Origin: Thermus sediminis
GTDB lineage: Bacteria; Deinococcota; Deinococci; Deinococcales; Thermaceae
Assembly (NCBI RefSeq): GCF_003426945.1
Contig: NZ_QURO01000004.1
Coordinates: forward strand, 1,426,001 to 1,490,000
DNA: 64,000 nucleotides
Reading direction: 5' to 3'
The translations under genes and the position numbers were made by a program. Positions 28,907-39,113 of the stretch are shown one piece after another. Under the pieces are notes generated by a model. The model was not told the origin of the DNA and did no database searches. It saw only the letters and a list, made by a program, of their open reading frames with translations. Every line of letters starts with the position of its first letter. The first letter of the stretch is position 1.

Positions 28907-29973
28907 CATCATCGAGCAGGTGTTGGAAGAAGAGATGACCGAGCGCCTGGCTGCGGGTCACCGTGAGCGCACCCCGAGCCGCCGCGGGGAGCGGAACGGC
29001 CACTACACCCGGGACCTCATCACGCCGGCGGGCAAGATCGCGCAGCTCCGGGTACCCCGGGACCGGGAGGGGACTTTCCTGACCGAGGTGTTGGAGCGCT
29101 ACAAGCGGATGACCGGGGAGGTGGAAGAGGCCGTCCTGGAGATGGACCTGCAAGGGGTCTCCACCCGCAAGGTGGCGGCCATCACCGAAGGTCTGTCCCG
29201 AGTGCGGATTGGTAAGGACGCGGTCTCCAGGGTAGCCCAGCGCCTGGAGGAGGCGCCCTCTGCCTGGCGGGGCCGGCCCTTGGGGCTGGCTTACCCCTAC
29301 CTCTGCCTGGACGCGGCCTACTTCAAGGCGAACCGGGGCGGGCGGGTGGTGGACCTGGCCCTGCTGGTGGCGGTGGGGGTGAACGAGAAAGGCTACCGAG
29401 GTCACGGGCGCAGCCCGTACCTTTTGCTGCTGGCGGTGGAACCGGCGGGCGGGGAGCGGAAGGAGGCCTGGAGGAACCTCCGGAAGGGTCTGGTGGAGCG
29501 GGGGCTTCGTGGGGTGAGGCTGGTCATTTCCGACGACCCCCCTTCCATCCGCCAGGCGGCGAGGGCCGAGCTTCCTGGGGCCAGCTGGCAGCGGTGCGGA
29601 GCTCCAGGAGGTGTTTGTGGCGCGGCGGCGGGGCACGGCGGAATCTCTGGCCCGAGAGTTTGTTGAACGCTACCGGGACCGGTACAGGCGAGGGGTGGAG
29701 GTGTTTGCCCAGGGTTTGGGGGAAGCTCTGATCCACCTGGACTTTCCCAGCGGCCACCAGAAGCACATCAAGGGCACGAATGCGCTGGAGCGGCTTTTCC
29801 GGGAGGTGAAGCGGCGGACCAGGGTGGTTGGGGTTTTCCCCAGCGAGGGGAGCCTAGGGAATCTGGCCACGGTGGTGATGCTGAGAGCCACGGAGGACTG
29901 GGCGCTCAGGCGTTACCTGGACATGGCCCCGCTTTGGGCCGCGGAAGAGAAACCCACAAAAATCGCTACTTGA
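28907..29973 (+). mobile_element. IS256-family insertion sequence, copy B, left end missing
   Basis: Matches 7505-8571 of copy A without gaps at offset 21402; the two differences noticed change Y to C in the first catalytic motif region and T to I near the end. The first about 107 bp, including the left inverted repeat and transposase residues 1-24, are replaced by the IS4-like element. The transposase carries the same central deletion and frameshift as copy A, so it is dead twice over. Same orientation as copy A. Confidence 0.88.
28908..29973 (+). pseudogene. Fragment of IS256 transposase (copy B)
   Basis: Frame of copy A from residue 25 on; reads YLCLDAAY where copy A has YLYLDAAY, then breaks after GASWQRC at about 29598 and resumes out of frame to the stop at 29973. 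No start codon or ribosome site is left. Confidence 0.85.
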
Positions 29974-29989
29974 CTACGTACGCCCTTTG

Positions 29990-30812
29990 GGCGTGACTTG
30001 CACTATAGACGATGCCCTTGAGGCGATGGGCCACAAGGATGACCCCCAAGCCAAAACCCCCGCATCCGCCATCCTCACCCTAGCCGTCCTCGCCGCCATG
30101 TAACTCGGCGGCAAGCACCACCAGGCCCTGGCCAAAGACCTGAACCTCTTCACCCCCATCCCCTCTCCAAGCCGCTTCAACCTCAGGCTCCACGCCCTCT
30201 ACCCTCTCCTCCTGCCTCTCCTCCACCTCCTGGCCCAGGCCTATGCCTTGGACACCTTCCCCCTCCCCGCCTGCGAGAACCTCCGCACCCCCCGCTCCCG
30301 GCTTTTCCCCAACAGGACCTACCGGGGTTTCGTCCCCGGCAGGCGGGTCTACTTCCACGGCCTAAAGCGCCACCTCCTGGTGGACGATGGGAAATACATC
30401 TTTGGGGCCCCTACCCCAAATGAACCGCCACGAGGTGAACCTGACCCCGGGAAGTTTCCACGACTTGGTCCCCCTACTCCTGCTTCCCCTGGACCTTCCC
30501 GAGGGAGCGGAGCTCTACCTAGACCGGGGGTACGAGGGCCATCTGTACGAGGACCTGCTTCGGGAAGCAGAGGGGATTGTTCCCATGGTCGTTCGCAGGG
30601 GGAACCGTCGGCGGTATGGGCCTTGGATGCGGTACCTGGCCATTGTGGGGCGGAGGGGGGTGGAGACGGTGGGGGGTATGCTTCACGCGATGTTTCCCCG
30701 GCGCATCCATGCCGTGACCCAAGGGGACTTCGTCATCAAGGTCCTCACCTTCGTCCTGGCCCATAACCTCAGCCTCATGGCCCAGAAATGCGTGGGTAGC
30801 AACTTGGGTTAA
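29990..30812 (+). pseudogene. IS982-family transposase remnant
   Basis: Reads TIDDALEAMGHKDDPQAKTPASAI... from about 30000, with an in-frame TAA at 30101-30103, resumes (GGKHHQALAKDLNLF) and shifts frame between about 30390 and 30440. The C-terminal part has LTPGSFHDL, LYLDRGYEG, the GRRGVETVGGMLHAMFPRR motif with the third acidic residue, and VLAHNLSLM, matching IS982 transposases. About 270 codons of 290 expected. Dead. It directly abuts IS256 copy B, so three IS types are packed together here. Confidence 0.75.
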
Positions 30813-30960
30813 GCTACTTGAGGGGGATCAACTTCTGTTGGAGCCTTCCCTGGACCTCCAGACCCACAAGGAGACCCGTTTCTGGGCCATGGTGGGCTGC
30901 CTGGCCGCCTAGGGCTGGACCGCCCCAAAGACCGCCCGGCACCTCCATAAGGACTGATTT
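30813..30960 (+). other. IS debris, no intact gene
   Basis: A plus-strand reading includes THKETRFWAMVGCLAA, a stop, and GWTAPKTARHLHKD, which looks like a degenerate N-terminal DNA-binding part of some transposase or recombinase. I cannot assign a family. It fills the gap up to the hypothetical gene at 30961. Confidence 0.3.
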
Positions 30961-31560
30961 TTGCTCTCATTCTCGGGAATAGTATTAACCTGGAGGCCCG
31001 GCCTAGATCCCCGGCTGGCGCAGCGGATCGTGGATGGGGCTTACAGCCGTTTGCCCAAGGTGGGCGTCTTTTGGGAGGGGGAGGTAACCGCGCTCTCCCT
31101 GGAGCGGGGTTCTCCTGAGGCCTGCCTACCTCCCAAGGGAAGCCGACCCCGGAAGGTACGGGTGGGGGGGCAGGGGGAGGTGGTCTCCATTCTGGCGGAG
31201 TGTGCCCGGAATGAGTTCAAGGTTATCTCCGGCGAAGAGGCCTTGTCCATGCCCAAGAGGTTCCTTCCCGATGGGCACCTGCGGGTCTATCTGGAGGTGG
31301 TGGGCCTTCCCACCCTCGAGGCCCGCGAGGCGTACACCTTGGGGGCCAAGGTAAGGGAGGGCTACCGGAGGGCCTACCGGGTTACGTACCTGGACGATTG
31401 GCGGCAGGGGGAAAAGGGGTGGGAAGGCACACTGGTCTTCTACCTGGACCTCAGCGACCTGGGAGTGGATCCCCAGGGTTCCCTCTCCTTGGTCTTCTTG
31501 ACGGAAAGCCCCCAGGACTGCCTCTACCGCTTAACGGTAGACCTGGGGGCCTTTGAGTAG
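30961..31560 (+). CDS. Hypothetical protein, N-terminus uncertain
   Basis: 199 residues if TTG 30961 is used, but no ribosome site or promoter supports it and the first codons are A/T-rich IS-flank sequence; the 5' end may have been lost. The body from about residue 14 (GLDPRLAQRIVDGAYSRL) is protein-like with normal Thermus codon use and ends TVDLGAFE. No signal peptide, membrane segment or motif I recognise. It converges on the bkd E3 gene with only 5 bp between stops. Confidence 0.5.
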   Translation: MLSFSGIVLTWRPGLDPRLAQRIVDGAYSRLPKVGVFWEGEVTALSLERGSPEACLPPKGSRPRKVRVGGQGEVVSILAECARNEFKVISGEEALSMPKRFLPDGHLRVYLEVVGLPTLEAREAYTLGAKVREGYRRAYRVTYLDDWRQGEKGWEGTLVFYLDLSDLGVDPQGSLSLVFLTESPQDCLYRLTVDLGAFE

Positions 31561-31565
31561 GGGGT

Positions 31566-32963
31566 TTAGCGGTTGAGCACGTGGATGGCCTTCTTGTGGA
31601 AGGCCTCCGCCGCCTCCATGAGGCTTTCCGAGAGGGTGGGGTGGGCGTGGACGGTGAGGGCCAGGTCCGTGGCCGTGGCCCCCATCTCCAGGGCCAGGGC
31701 GGCCTCGGCGATGAGCTCCCCCGCCTGGGCCCCCACGATGAAGACCCCGAGGAGGAGGTCCGTCTCCTCGTCCCCCACCACCTTGACGAGGCCCTCCGGG
31801 GCCCCTAGGGTGAGGGCCCGGCCGCTGGCGGCAAGGGGGAAGCGGCCCACCCGGACCCGGTACCCCGCCCGCCTCGCCTCCTCCTCGGTGAGGCCCACTC
31901 CGGCCCACTCGGGGGAGGTGTAGACCACGTTGGGGACCTGGTAGTCAAAGGCGCTGTCCTTCCCAGCAGCGTTCTCCGCGGCCACGAGGCCCTCCCTCAT
32001 GGCCTTGTGGGCTAGGAGGGGCGGCCTTGCGGCGTCCCCCACGGCGTAGACGCCCTTGTGCGTGGTCTCCATGCGGGCGTCCACCCGCACGAAGCCCCTT
32101 GCGTCCAGGGCGATCCCCGCCTCCTCCAGGCCCAGGCCCCCGGTGCGGGGCCTCCGGCCCACGGCCACCAGGACCTTGTCCACCACCACCTTCTCCTCCT
32201 TGCCCCCCTCCGCGGGGGCGAGGAGGACGTGGAGGCCGTCTTTCTTCTTCTCATAGCCCAGGGCCTGGGTGCCCGTCAGGACCCGGATCCCCTCCTTCTC
32301 CAGGGCCCGGCGGAGGAGGCCTGCGGTCTCCCGGTCCCCCTGGGGGAGGACCTCGGGCATGTACTCGATGAGGGTCACCTCCGCCCCCAGGCGGCGGTAG
32401 ATCTGGCTGAACTCTAGCCCCACCGCCCCGCCCCCGATCACCAGGAGGCGCCTGGGGAGGCCCTCCTCCACCCATAGGGCCCGGGTGGAGTCCCAGACGT
32501 CCTCCCCGAAAGGGAAGCCCTTCAGGGGCATGGGCTCGCTCCCCGTGGCCAGGATGAGGCTTCGGGCCCGGTAGCGGCTCCCCCCTACCTCCACCTCCTT
32601 GGGGCCCACCAGGCGGGCGAAGCCCTGGACCAGGTCCACCCGGTTCCCCTTGAGGAGGCCCTGCACGCCCCCGGTGAGCTTCTTCACCACGCCGTCCCGC
32701 CAGGCGGCGAGCCTCTGGTGGTCCAAGGCGGCCTCCACCTTCAGGCCGAAGGCCTCGGCCACCTTCAGATGGTGAAGGGTTTCCGCGGCGTGGAGGAGGG
32801 CCTTGGTGGGGATGCACCCCACGTTGAGGCAGACCCCCCCCACCTTCTCCCCCTCCACCGCCAGGACCCTTAGGCCCAGCTGGGCCCCCCGGATGGCGGC
32901 GTGGTACCCCCCGGGCCCAGTGCCGATGACGATCAGGTCGTAGGCGCGGTCGCTTTCCGTCAT
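31566..32963 (-). CDS. lpdA: Dihydrolipoamide dehydrogenase, E3 of the branched-chain complex
   Basis: FAD enzyme that reoxidises the lipoyl group of E2 using NAD+. 465 residues. FAD site GTGPGGYHAAIRG near the N-terminus, redox-active cysteines in GGVCLNVGCIP, NAD loop GGGAVGLEF, second FAD motif GVYAVGDAA, and the C-terminal HAHPTLSE with the catalytic histidine and glutamate. ATG 32963 is preferred because GGATGGAG lies at the right distance; ATG 32975 is also in frame. Last gene of the bkd operon, 16 bp after the E2 stop. Confidence 0.93.
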   Translation of the reverse strand: MTESDRAYDLIVIGTGPGGYHAAIRGAQLGLRVLAVEGEKVGGVCLNVGCIPTKALLHAAETLHHLKVAEAFGLKVEAALDHQRLAAWRDGVVKKLTGGVQGLLKGNRVDLVQGFARLVGPKEVEVGGSRYRARSLILATGSEPMPLKGFPFGEDVWDSTRALWVEEGLPRRLLVIGGGAVGLEFSQIYRRLGAEVTLIEYMPEVLPQGDRETAGLLRRALEKEGIRVLTGTQALGYEKKKDGLHVLLAPAEGGKEEKVVVDKVLVAVGRRPRTGGLGLEEAGIALDARGFVRVDARMETTHKGVYAVGDAARPPLLAHKAMREGLVAAENAAGKDSAFDYQVPNVVYTSPEWAGVGLTEEEARRAGYRVRVGRFPLAASGRALTLGAPEGLVKVVGDEETDLLLGVFIVGAQAGELIAEAALALEMGATATDLALTVHAHPTLSESLMEAAEAFHKKAIHVLNR

Positions 32964-32979
32964 AGCGTTCTCCATCCTC

Positions 32980-34348
32980 TCACATCTCCAGCATCAGGGT
33001 TTCCGGTTTTTCCAGGAGCCTTATGACCTCCCGGGTGAACAGGGCGGCCTCGGCCCCGTCAATGAGGCGGTGGTCAAAGGAGAGGGAGAGGAAGGTGATG
33101 TCCCGGGCCTGGATGGAGCCATCGGGCATCACCCAGGGGCGCTTTCTTATGGAGTGCACCCCCAGGATGGCCGCCTCGGGGACGTTGATGATGGGGAAGC
33201 TCAAGGTGGCCCCGATGGAGCCGATGTTGGTGAGGGTGAAGGTGGAGCCCGAGACCTCCTCTGGGGAGAGGCGCCCCTCCCGGGCCTTTTGGGAAAGCTC
33301 GGCGATCTCCCGGGCAAGTTCCAGAAGGCTCTTGCGGTCGGCGTCCCGGACCACGGGGACGAGGAGCCCCCTTTCGGTGGCCACGGCGATGCCGATATGG
33401 TAGTAGCGCTTGTAGACGATCTCTCCCCGTTCCTCGTCCAGGCTAGCGTTCAGCATGGGGTACTTCTTCAGGGCCCGCACCGCGGCCTTGACGATGAAGG
33501 GCAAGTAGGTGAGCCTGATCCCTTGGGCCTCGGCCTCCCCCTTTAGCCTCTCCCGCAGGGCCACCAGTTCCGTTAGGTCCGCCTCGTCCACGTTGAGGGT
33601 GCGCACGGTGTAGAGGTGGCTCTGCCAGAGGCCCTGGGCGATGGTGCGGCGGATGCCCCTTAAGGGAGTGCGCTCCTCCAGGTGCTCGTACCCCTTGGGG
33701 GGGGTGTACCTGGGGGGGGCGGAAAGCCCACCGGGGCGGGGGGTTCCTGGGGGGCGGGGAGGCCGGCGCCGGCGTGGGGGAAGGCGGGGCCTTCAGCTTT
33801 TGGGCGTAGGCCCGCACGTCCTCCACCCGTACCCGGCCCATGGGCCCCGAGCCCGGGACCGCCTCAATGGGGATGCCCAGCTCCCGGGCGAGCTTCCTGG
33901 CGGCGGGAACGGCTAGGACCCTTTCCGCCTTGGACCCTTCCTTGGGCTTCTCCTCGGCCAGGAAGGGGTTTCTCACCGCCACCTGCGTGGGGTCGGGCCG
34001 GAAGAGGGAGAGGTCCTCCTTCTCCTTCTCGGGCAGGCCGGGCTCCACGATGGAGCGCTCCTCCACCGCCTGGACCGGGGGGGGCTCCTTCACCCTCTCC
34101 ACCGCCTCCCCGGGCTCGGCGAGGAGGGCGATGGGGGCGTGGACCTTCACCACCTCCCCCTCCTTGGCGAGCTTCTTCAGGAGCACCCCCTCGTAGGGCG
34201 AGGGGAGCTCCACGGTGACCTTGTCGGTCATCACCTCCACGAAGGGCTGGTCCTTCTTGAGGTGGTCCCCTTCCTCCACCAGCCACTTGAGGATCTCGCC
34301 CTCCACCACGCTTTCCGCCAGTTCCGGCATGAGGATTTCCTTGGGCAT
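32980..34348 (-). pseudogene. Branched-chain 2-oxoacid dehydrogenase E2, frameshifted as read
   Basis: Lipoate acyltransferase core of the complex. N-terminal part (from ATG 34348) has the lipoyl domain with EVMTDKVTVELPS (lipoylated lysine), then a subunit-binding domain (AARKLARELGIP...VPGSGPMGRVRVEDV). The frame is lost in the Ala/Pro linker; the catalytic domain continues in another frame (GIRRTIAQGLW through HRLIDGAEA, with the catalytic histidine). Adding one G to each of two runs (33749-33754 and 33712-33719) gives an unbroken linker PPAPVGFPPPPRYTPPKGY and a protein of about 456 residues. The exact double fit makes sequencing error likelier than real damage. Confidence 0.85.
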
Positions 34349-34357
34349 ACTCCTCCT

Positions 34358-34597
34358 CTACAGTTCCAAAAGGCGTTCAAGGGCTTTGCGGCCCATGCCG
34401 CGGGCCTCCGTCACCGCCCTCGGGATTCCGGCCAAGGTACCTACCTTCAGCGGCCGGTGTAGGGGTATGGCGCGTTCACCCTTTGGACCTTTCCAGACCA
34501 TGCGCGCGTGACTTCCCGTTTGCCGCTCTACCTGGTAGCCCAGGCAGGCCAGTTTTTGGACGGGCTCCTTCCCGGTGAGGTCGCGGGGAAGCTTCAC
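34358..34597 (-). CDS. HicA-like toxin (mRNA interferase family)
   Basis: 79 residues from GTG 34597. HicA/YcfA features: LTGKEPVQKLACLGYQ at the N-terminus, then QTGSHARMVWKGP carrying the conserved G-S-H with catalytic histidine, and IPLHRPLKVGTLAGI. The start overlaps the corrected hicB stop (GTGA). Family members cleave mRNA and are held by HicB. It sits between E1-beta and E2 of the bkd operon, 9 bp before E2, an unusual place. A longer-than-minimal C-terminal helix (AVTEARGMGRKALERLLEL) is present. Confidence 0.7.
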   Translation of the reverse strand: MKLPRDLTGKEPVQKLACLGYQVERQTGSHARMVWKGPKGERAIPLHRPLKVGTLAGIPRAVTEARGMGRKALERLLEL

Positions 34598-34799
34598 GGG
34601 ACCAGGACCTCCTCGCGGACGAAGCGCAGGCGGATGACAGGGGGGCTTCTTCGCCGAGGTGGTACCGCACCGCGTCCCGCACCATCTCCCTGAGTTCCTC
34701 CCAGGTTTCTCCCTCCGTGAAGATGGCTTCTCCCAAGGCCCGGGCCACGAACCTCCCCTCTTCTGCCTCTTCCACCAAGAAGATGACTTCCCTCGGCAT
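34594..34799 (-). pseudogene. HicB-like antitoxin, frameshifted as read
   Basis: Short HicB of the partial RNase H-like type: EEAEEGRFVARALGEAIFTEG followed by TWEELREMVRDAVRYHLGEE. After GEEAP the frame is lost at a run of six G (34640-34645); with seven, the protein continues PVIRLRFVREEVLVP and ends at TGA 34594, overlapping the hicA start, about 68 residues in total. That ending is typical of short HicB proteins, so I believe the gene is intact in the cell. Starts 1 bp after the E1-beta stop. Confidence 0.7.
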
Positions 34800-34800
34800 A

Positions 34801-35775
34801 TCAGTAGTCTAGCGCCCGCTTGACGGCGTTGAGGATCCGGGTGACCGTGGGCATGTAGAGCTTGTCCTGGGCGTAGGGGTAGGGGGTGTCAAACCCCGTG
34901 ACCCGGATGGGCGGGGCCAGGAGCATGTCCAGGATCTCCTCGGCGAGGGTGGCCGCCACCTCGCTCATGAAGCCTGCGTGCCTGGGGGCGTCGGCGATGA
35001 GGACCGCCCGCCCGGTCTTGGCCACGGAGTTCATCACCGCCTCGTGGTCCCAGGGCATGAGGCTACGGAGGTCCAGGACCTCGGCGGAGATCCCGGCCCT
35101 CGCCAGCTCCTCCGCCGCCTGCAAGACCTCGGGCATCACCGCCCCGTAGGCGATGAGGCTTAGGTCCTTTCCCTCCCGCCTCAGGGCGGCCTTGCCGATG
35201 GGGAGGGTATAGTCCTCCTCGGGCACCTCCTCCTTCACCGAGCGGTAGAGGCGCTTGGGCTCCAGGAAGACCACGGGGTCCTCGTCGTGGATGGCGGCCT
35301 TGAGGAGGCCCTTGGCGTCGTAGGGGGTGGAGACGGCCACCACCTTGAGCCCGGCGGTGTGGACGAAGTGGGCCTCAGGGCTTTGGGAGTGGTGGTGCCC
35401 CCCCCTCACCCCGCCCCCGGAGGGCATCCGCACCACCAAAGGGCCGGTGAACTGCCCCCCGGAGCGGTAGCGGAGCTTGGCCACCTGGCTTACGAGCTGG
35501 TCAAAGCCGGGGAAGATGTAGTCGGCGAACTGGATCTCGGCCACGGGCCTCAGGCCGTGGACCGCCATGCCCAAGGCGGCCCCCACGATGGCCGCCTCGG
35601 ACAGGGGGGTGTCCAGGACCCGGTCGGGGCCGTACTTCTGCAGAAGCCCCTCGGTCACCAGGAAGACCCCGCCCCTCCTCCCCACGTCCTGCCCCAAGAC
35701 CACCACCCTGGGGTCTTTGGCCATCTCCTCGTCCAGGGCCCGGTTCAGGGCCTGCACCATGGTCATGAGGCCCAT
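34801..35775 (-). CDS. Branched-chain 2-oxoacid dehydrogenase E1 beta
   Basis: Beta subunit of the thiamine diphosphate-dependent decarboxylase acting on 2-oxo acids of Val, Leu and Ile. 324 residues from ATG 35775, behind AGGGGGG. Conserved: [34 protein letters not shown] with the ThDP-activating glutamate, QFADYIFP, and [19 protein letters not shown] with the active-site histidines. Nearly the T. thermophilus protein. Follows E1-alpha by 10 bp. Confidence 0.95.
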   Translation of the reverse strand: MGLMTMVQALNRALDEEMAKDPRVVVLGQDVGRRGGVFLVTEGLLQKYGPDRVLDTPLSEAAIVGAALGMAVHGLRPVAEIQFADYIFPGFDQLVSQVAKLRYRSGGQFTGPLVVRMPSGGGVRGGHHHSQSPEAHFVHTAGLKVVAVSTPYDAKGLLKAAIHDEDPVVFLEPKRLYRSVKEEVPEEDYTLPIGKAALRREGKDLSLIAYGAVMPEVLQAAEELARAGISAEVLDLRSLMPWDHEAVMNSVAKTGRAVLIADAPRHAGFMSEVAATLAEEILDMLLAPPIRVTGFDTPYPYAQDKLYMPTVTRILNAVKRALDY

Positions 35776-35785
35776 GACCACCCCC

Positions 35786-37412
<1,627 letters not shown>

Positions 37413-37416
<4 letters not shown>

Positions 37417-37811
37417 CCTATTCCGAGTTCGCAAAGCTGGTGGCGCGGCTTTGGGAGGAGATCCCCGAGGCCTTCAAAAGGGGCCTCCAGGGGGTGCACG
37501 TCTTCCCCGAGGCCAGGCCGGAGCCGGGGCTTCCCGGGGTGTGGCGGCTTGGGGAGTACCTGGACCCAGGGCCCCCCACGGCCTTCGGCGGGTTTGAGGG
37601 GCTAGGGCGGCACATCGCCCTCTACTACGGCTCCTTCCTCGAGGTGGCGGGAGAGGGGTTTGACTGGGAGGGGGAGGTGTGGGAGACCCTCCTCCACGAG
37701 CTAAGGCACCACCTGGAGTCCCTGGCGGGCCGGGACGACCTGGTGCGGGAGGACCTCAGGCGCCTGGCCGAGTTGCGCCGGGGCGGTTCCCCTCCGGCAG
37801 GGGAGGGGTAG
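37413..37811 (+). CDS. Zincin-like metallopeptidase family protein
   Basis: 132 residues. Contains TLLHELRHHLE near residue 95, a HExxH zinc site with a following histidine, as in the small Zincin_1/DUF1025 family. Other family features: IPEAFKRGLQGVHVFPE at the N-terminus and ALYYGSFLEVAG. Enzymatic activity has not been shown for the family as far as I know. Couples to rlmH through ATGA. Its last 56 bp overlap the converging DUF2203 gene. Confidence 0.8.
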
Positions 37812-38181
37812 TCCCGGCTAGGGGGCGGCGGTCCTTAAAGCCCCCAGAGAGGGGGTGGTAGTGGGCCACCTCGGGTTCCCCCTCCCGCCAACAGAGGAAG
37901 ACCACCTCCCCCCCGATCCGGGCGGGGAAGTCCACGAGGCCCCGGTCCAGGTCCTTGAGGAAGACCCCTAGGGAGGCCAGGTAGCGGGCGTCGGCCTCGA
38001 GGGTGCCGAGGAGAAAGCGGATCTCCTCCTCCAGGGCCCGCCGCTCCAACCCGCGGGCCTGGGGGAGCCGGGCCTGGGCCTCTAGAAGTTCCCCCCTGGC
38101 CTGGCGCATCTCCCCCAGGACCCGCCCGAGCTCGGGCAGGAGGGCATCGGCCTCCTCCTTGGTGAAGATGCGGGCGAACAT
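37756..38181 (-). CDS. DUF2203-family protein
   Basis: 141 residues: an N-terminal helical part (FTKEEADALLPELGRVLGEM) and a C-terminal LVDFPARIGGEVVFLCW ... EVAHYHPLSGGFKDRRPL, the DUF2203 signature. Function unknown. The C-terminal about 20 residues (after RRPL, Pro/Gly-rich) extend past the usual end and lie in the overlap with the zincin gene, so an older stop may have been lost. TAACAT 6 nt before ATG 38181 suggests a leaderless mRNA. Confidence 0.8.
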   Translation of the reverse strand: MFARIFTKEEADALLPELGRVLGEMRQARGELLEAQARLPQARGLERRALEEEIRFLLGTLEADARYLASLGVFLKDLDRGLVDFPARIGGEVVFLCWREGEPEVAHYHPLSGGFKDRRPLAGTTPPLPEGNRPGATRPGA

Positions 38182-38187
38182 GCCCCT

Positions 38188-38193
38188 ATGTTA
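38188..38193 (-). promoter_or_regulatory. -10 element of leaderless DUF2203 gene
   Basis: TAACAT on the minus strand, 6 nt (AGGGGC) before ATG 38181. A TTAGAT about 18 bp further upstream is a weak -35 candidate. Confidence 0.5.
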
Positions 38194-38224
38194 ACAAAAA
38201 GGGTGAGGGAAATCTAAGCGCAGA

Positions 38225-39109
38225 TTACTCAAGGAGGGGCAGGGGCGCCACCTCCCCCGCCCCCACCCGTACCCCGCCCACGAGGAGGCTCCCGTCGGGG
38301 AGGACCTCCTCCGCCAACCCCTCCACCGCTCCCTTGGGGGTTTCCACCCGCACCCTGCGGCCCAGGGTGCAGGAGGCCTGGCGGTAGCGGGCAAGAAGGG
38401 TCTTTGGGTCCTCCAGGAGGGGGAGGAGGGCCTCGAGGCGCCCTAGGAAGCCCAGGAGGACCTCCTTCCTAGAGTAGGGGCCAAACTCCTGGAGATGGGC
38501 CCCCCCCTCCGGGGCCCAGGCCACGTTGACCCCCACCCCCAGGAGGGCGTAGGCCAACTCCTCCCCTTCCGCCTTGGCCTCCAGGAGGATGCCCGCCAGC
38601 TTCCTCCCGTCCGGGGCCAGGAGGTCGTTGGGCCACTTGAGCCCCCCCAGCCCCACGGCCTCCCACAGGGCCAGGCCGGCGAGGAGGGGGAGGAGGCCCG
38701 AGGAGGGGAGGGGCAGGGCGGGCCTCAGGAGGAGGGAGAAGGTGAGGCTATCCCCAAGGCGGCTTTCCCAGACCCTCCCCCGGCGGCCCCGCCCCTTCTC
38801 CTGGACCTCGGCCAGGACCAAGGCCCCCTCGGGGGCCCCTGCCTCGGCCCAGGCCCTTAGGACGTCCTGGGTGCTCCCCACCCGGCCCAGGTAGCGGTAG
38901 GGGCTTCCGAGCCGCCCCTGGGGGCGGAAGAGGTGGGGCAGGGGGGTGCCCGGGCGGACGCGGTAGCCCCGGCGGCCCACCTCCACGGGAAAGCCCAGGG
39001 CCAAAAGCCTCCTCGCCTCCTTGGAGACCGCGGCCCGGCTCACCCCAAGCCGCCGCGCCAAGGCCTCCCCGCTCTGGTAGGTCTCGTCCAGAAGGTCCAG
39101 GAGGCGCAT
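38225..39109 (-). CDS. birA: Biotin-protein ligase / biotin repressor
   Basis: Attaches biotin to acetyl-CoA carboxylase and similar carriers, and with its DNA-binding domain may repress biotin genes. 294 residues: N-terminal winged helix (about 1-60, SGEALARRLGVSRAAVSKE), catalytic domain with GRGRRGRVWES (biotinyl-AMP loop), WPNDLL and KLAGILLEAK, then a small C-terminal SH3-like domain. Follows the nucleotidyltransferase gene by 4 bp in one operon. Confidence 0.93.
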   Translation of the reverse strand: MRLLDLLDETYQSGEALARRLGVSRAAVSKEARRLLALGFPVEVGRRGYRVRPGTPLPHLFRPQGRLGSPYRYLGRVGSTQDVLRAWAEAGAPEGALVLAEVQEKGRGRRGRVWESRLGDSLTFSLLLRPALPLPSSGLLPLLAGLALWEAVGLGGLKWPNDLLAPDGRKLAGILLEAKAEGEELAYALLGVGVNVAWAPEGGAHLQEFGPYSRKEVLLGFLGRLEALLPLLEDPKTLLARYRQASCTLGRRVRVETPKGAVEGLAEEVLPDGSLLVGGVRVGAGEVAPLPLLE

Positions 39110-39113
39110 GCCC

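Noticed and set aside
30813-30960. Assigning the debris to a named transposase family
   Set aside because: Fewer than 40 residues with a stop in the middle; no catalytic motif.
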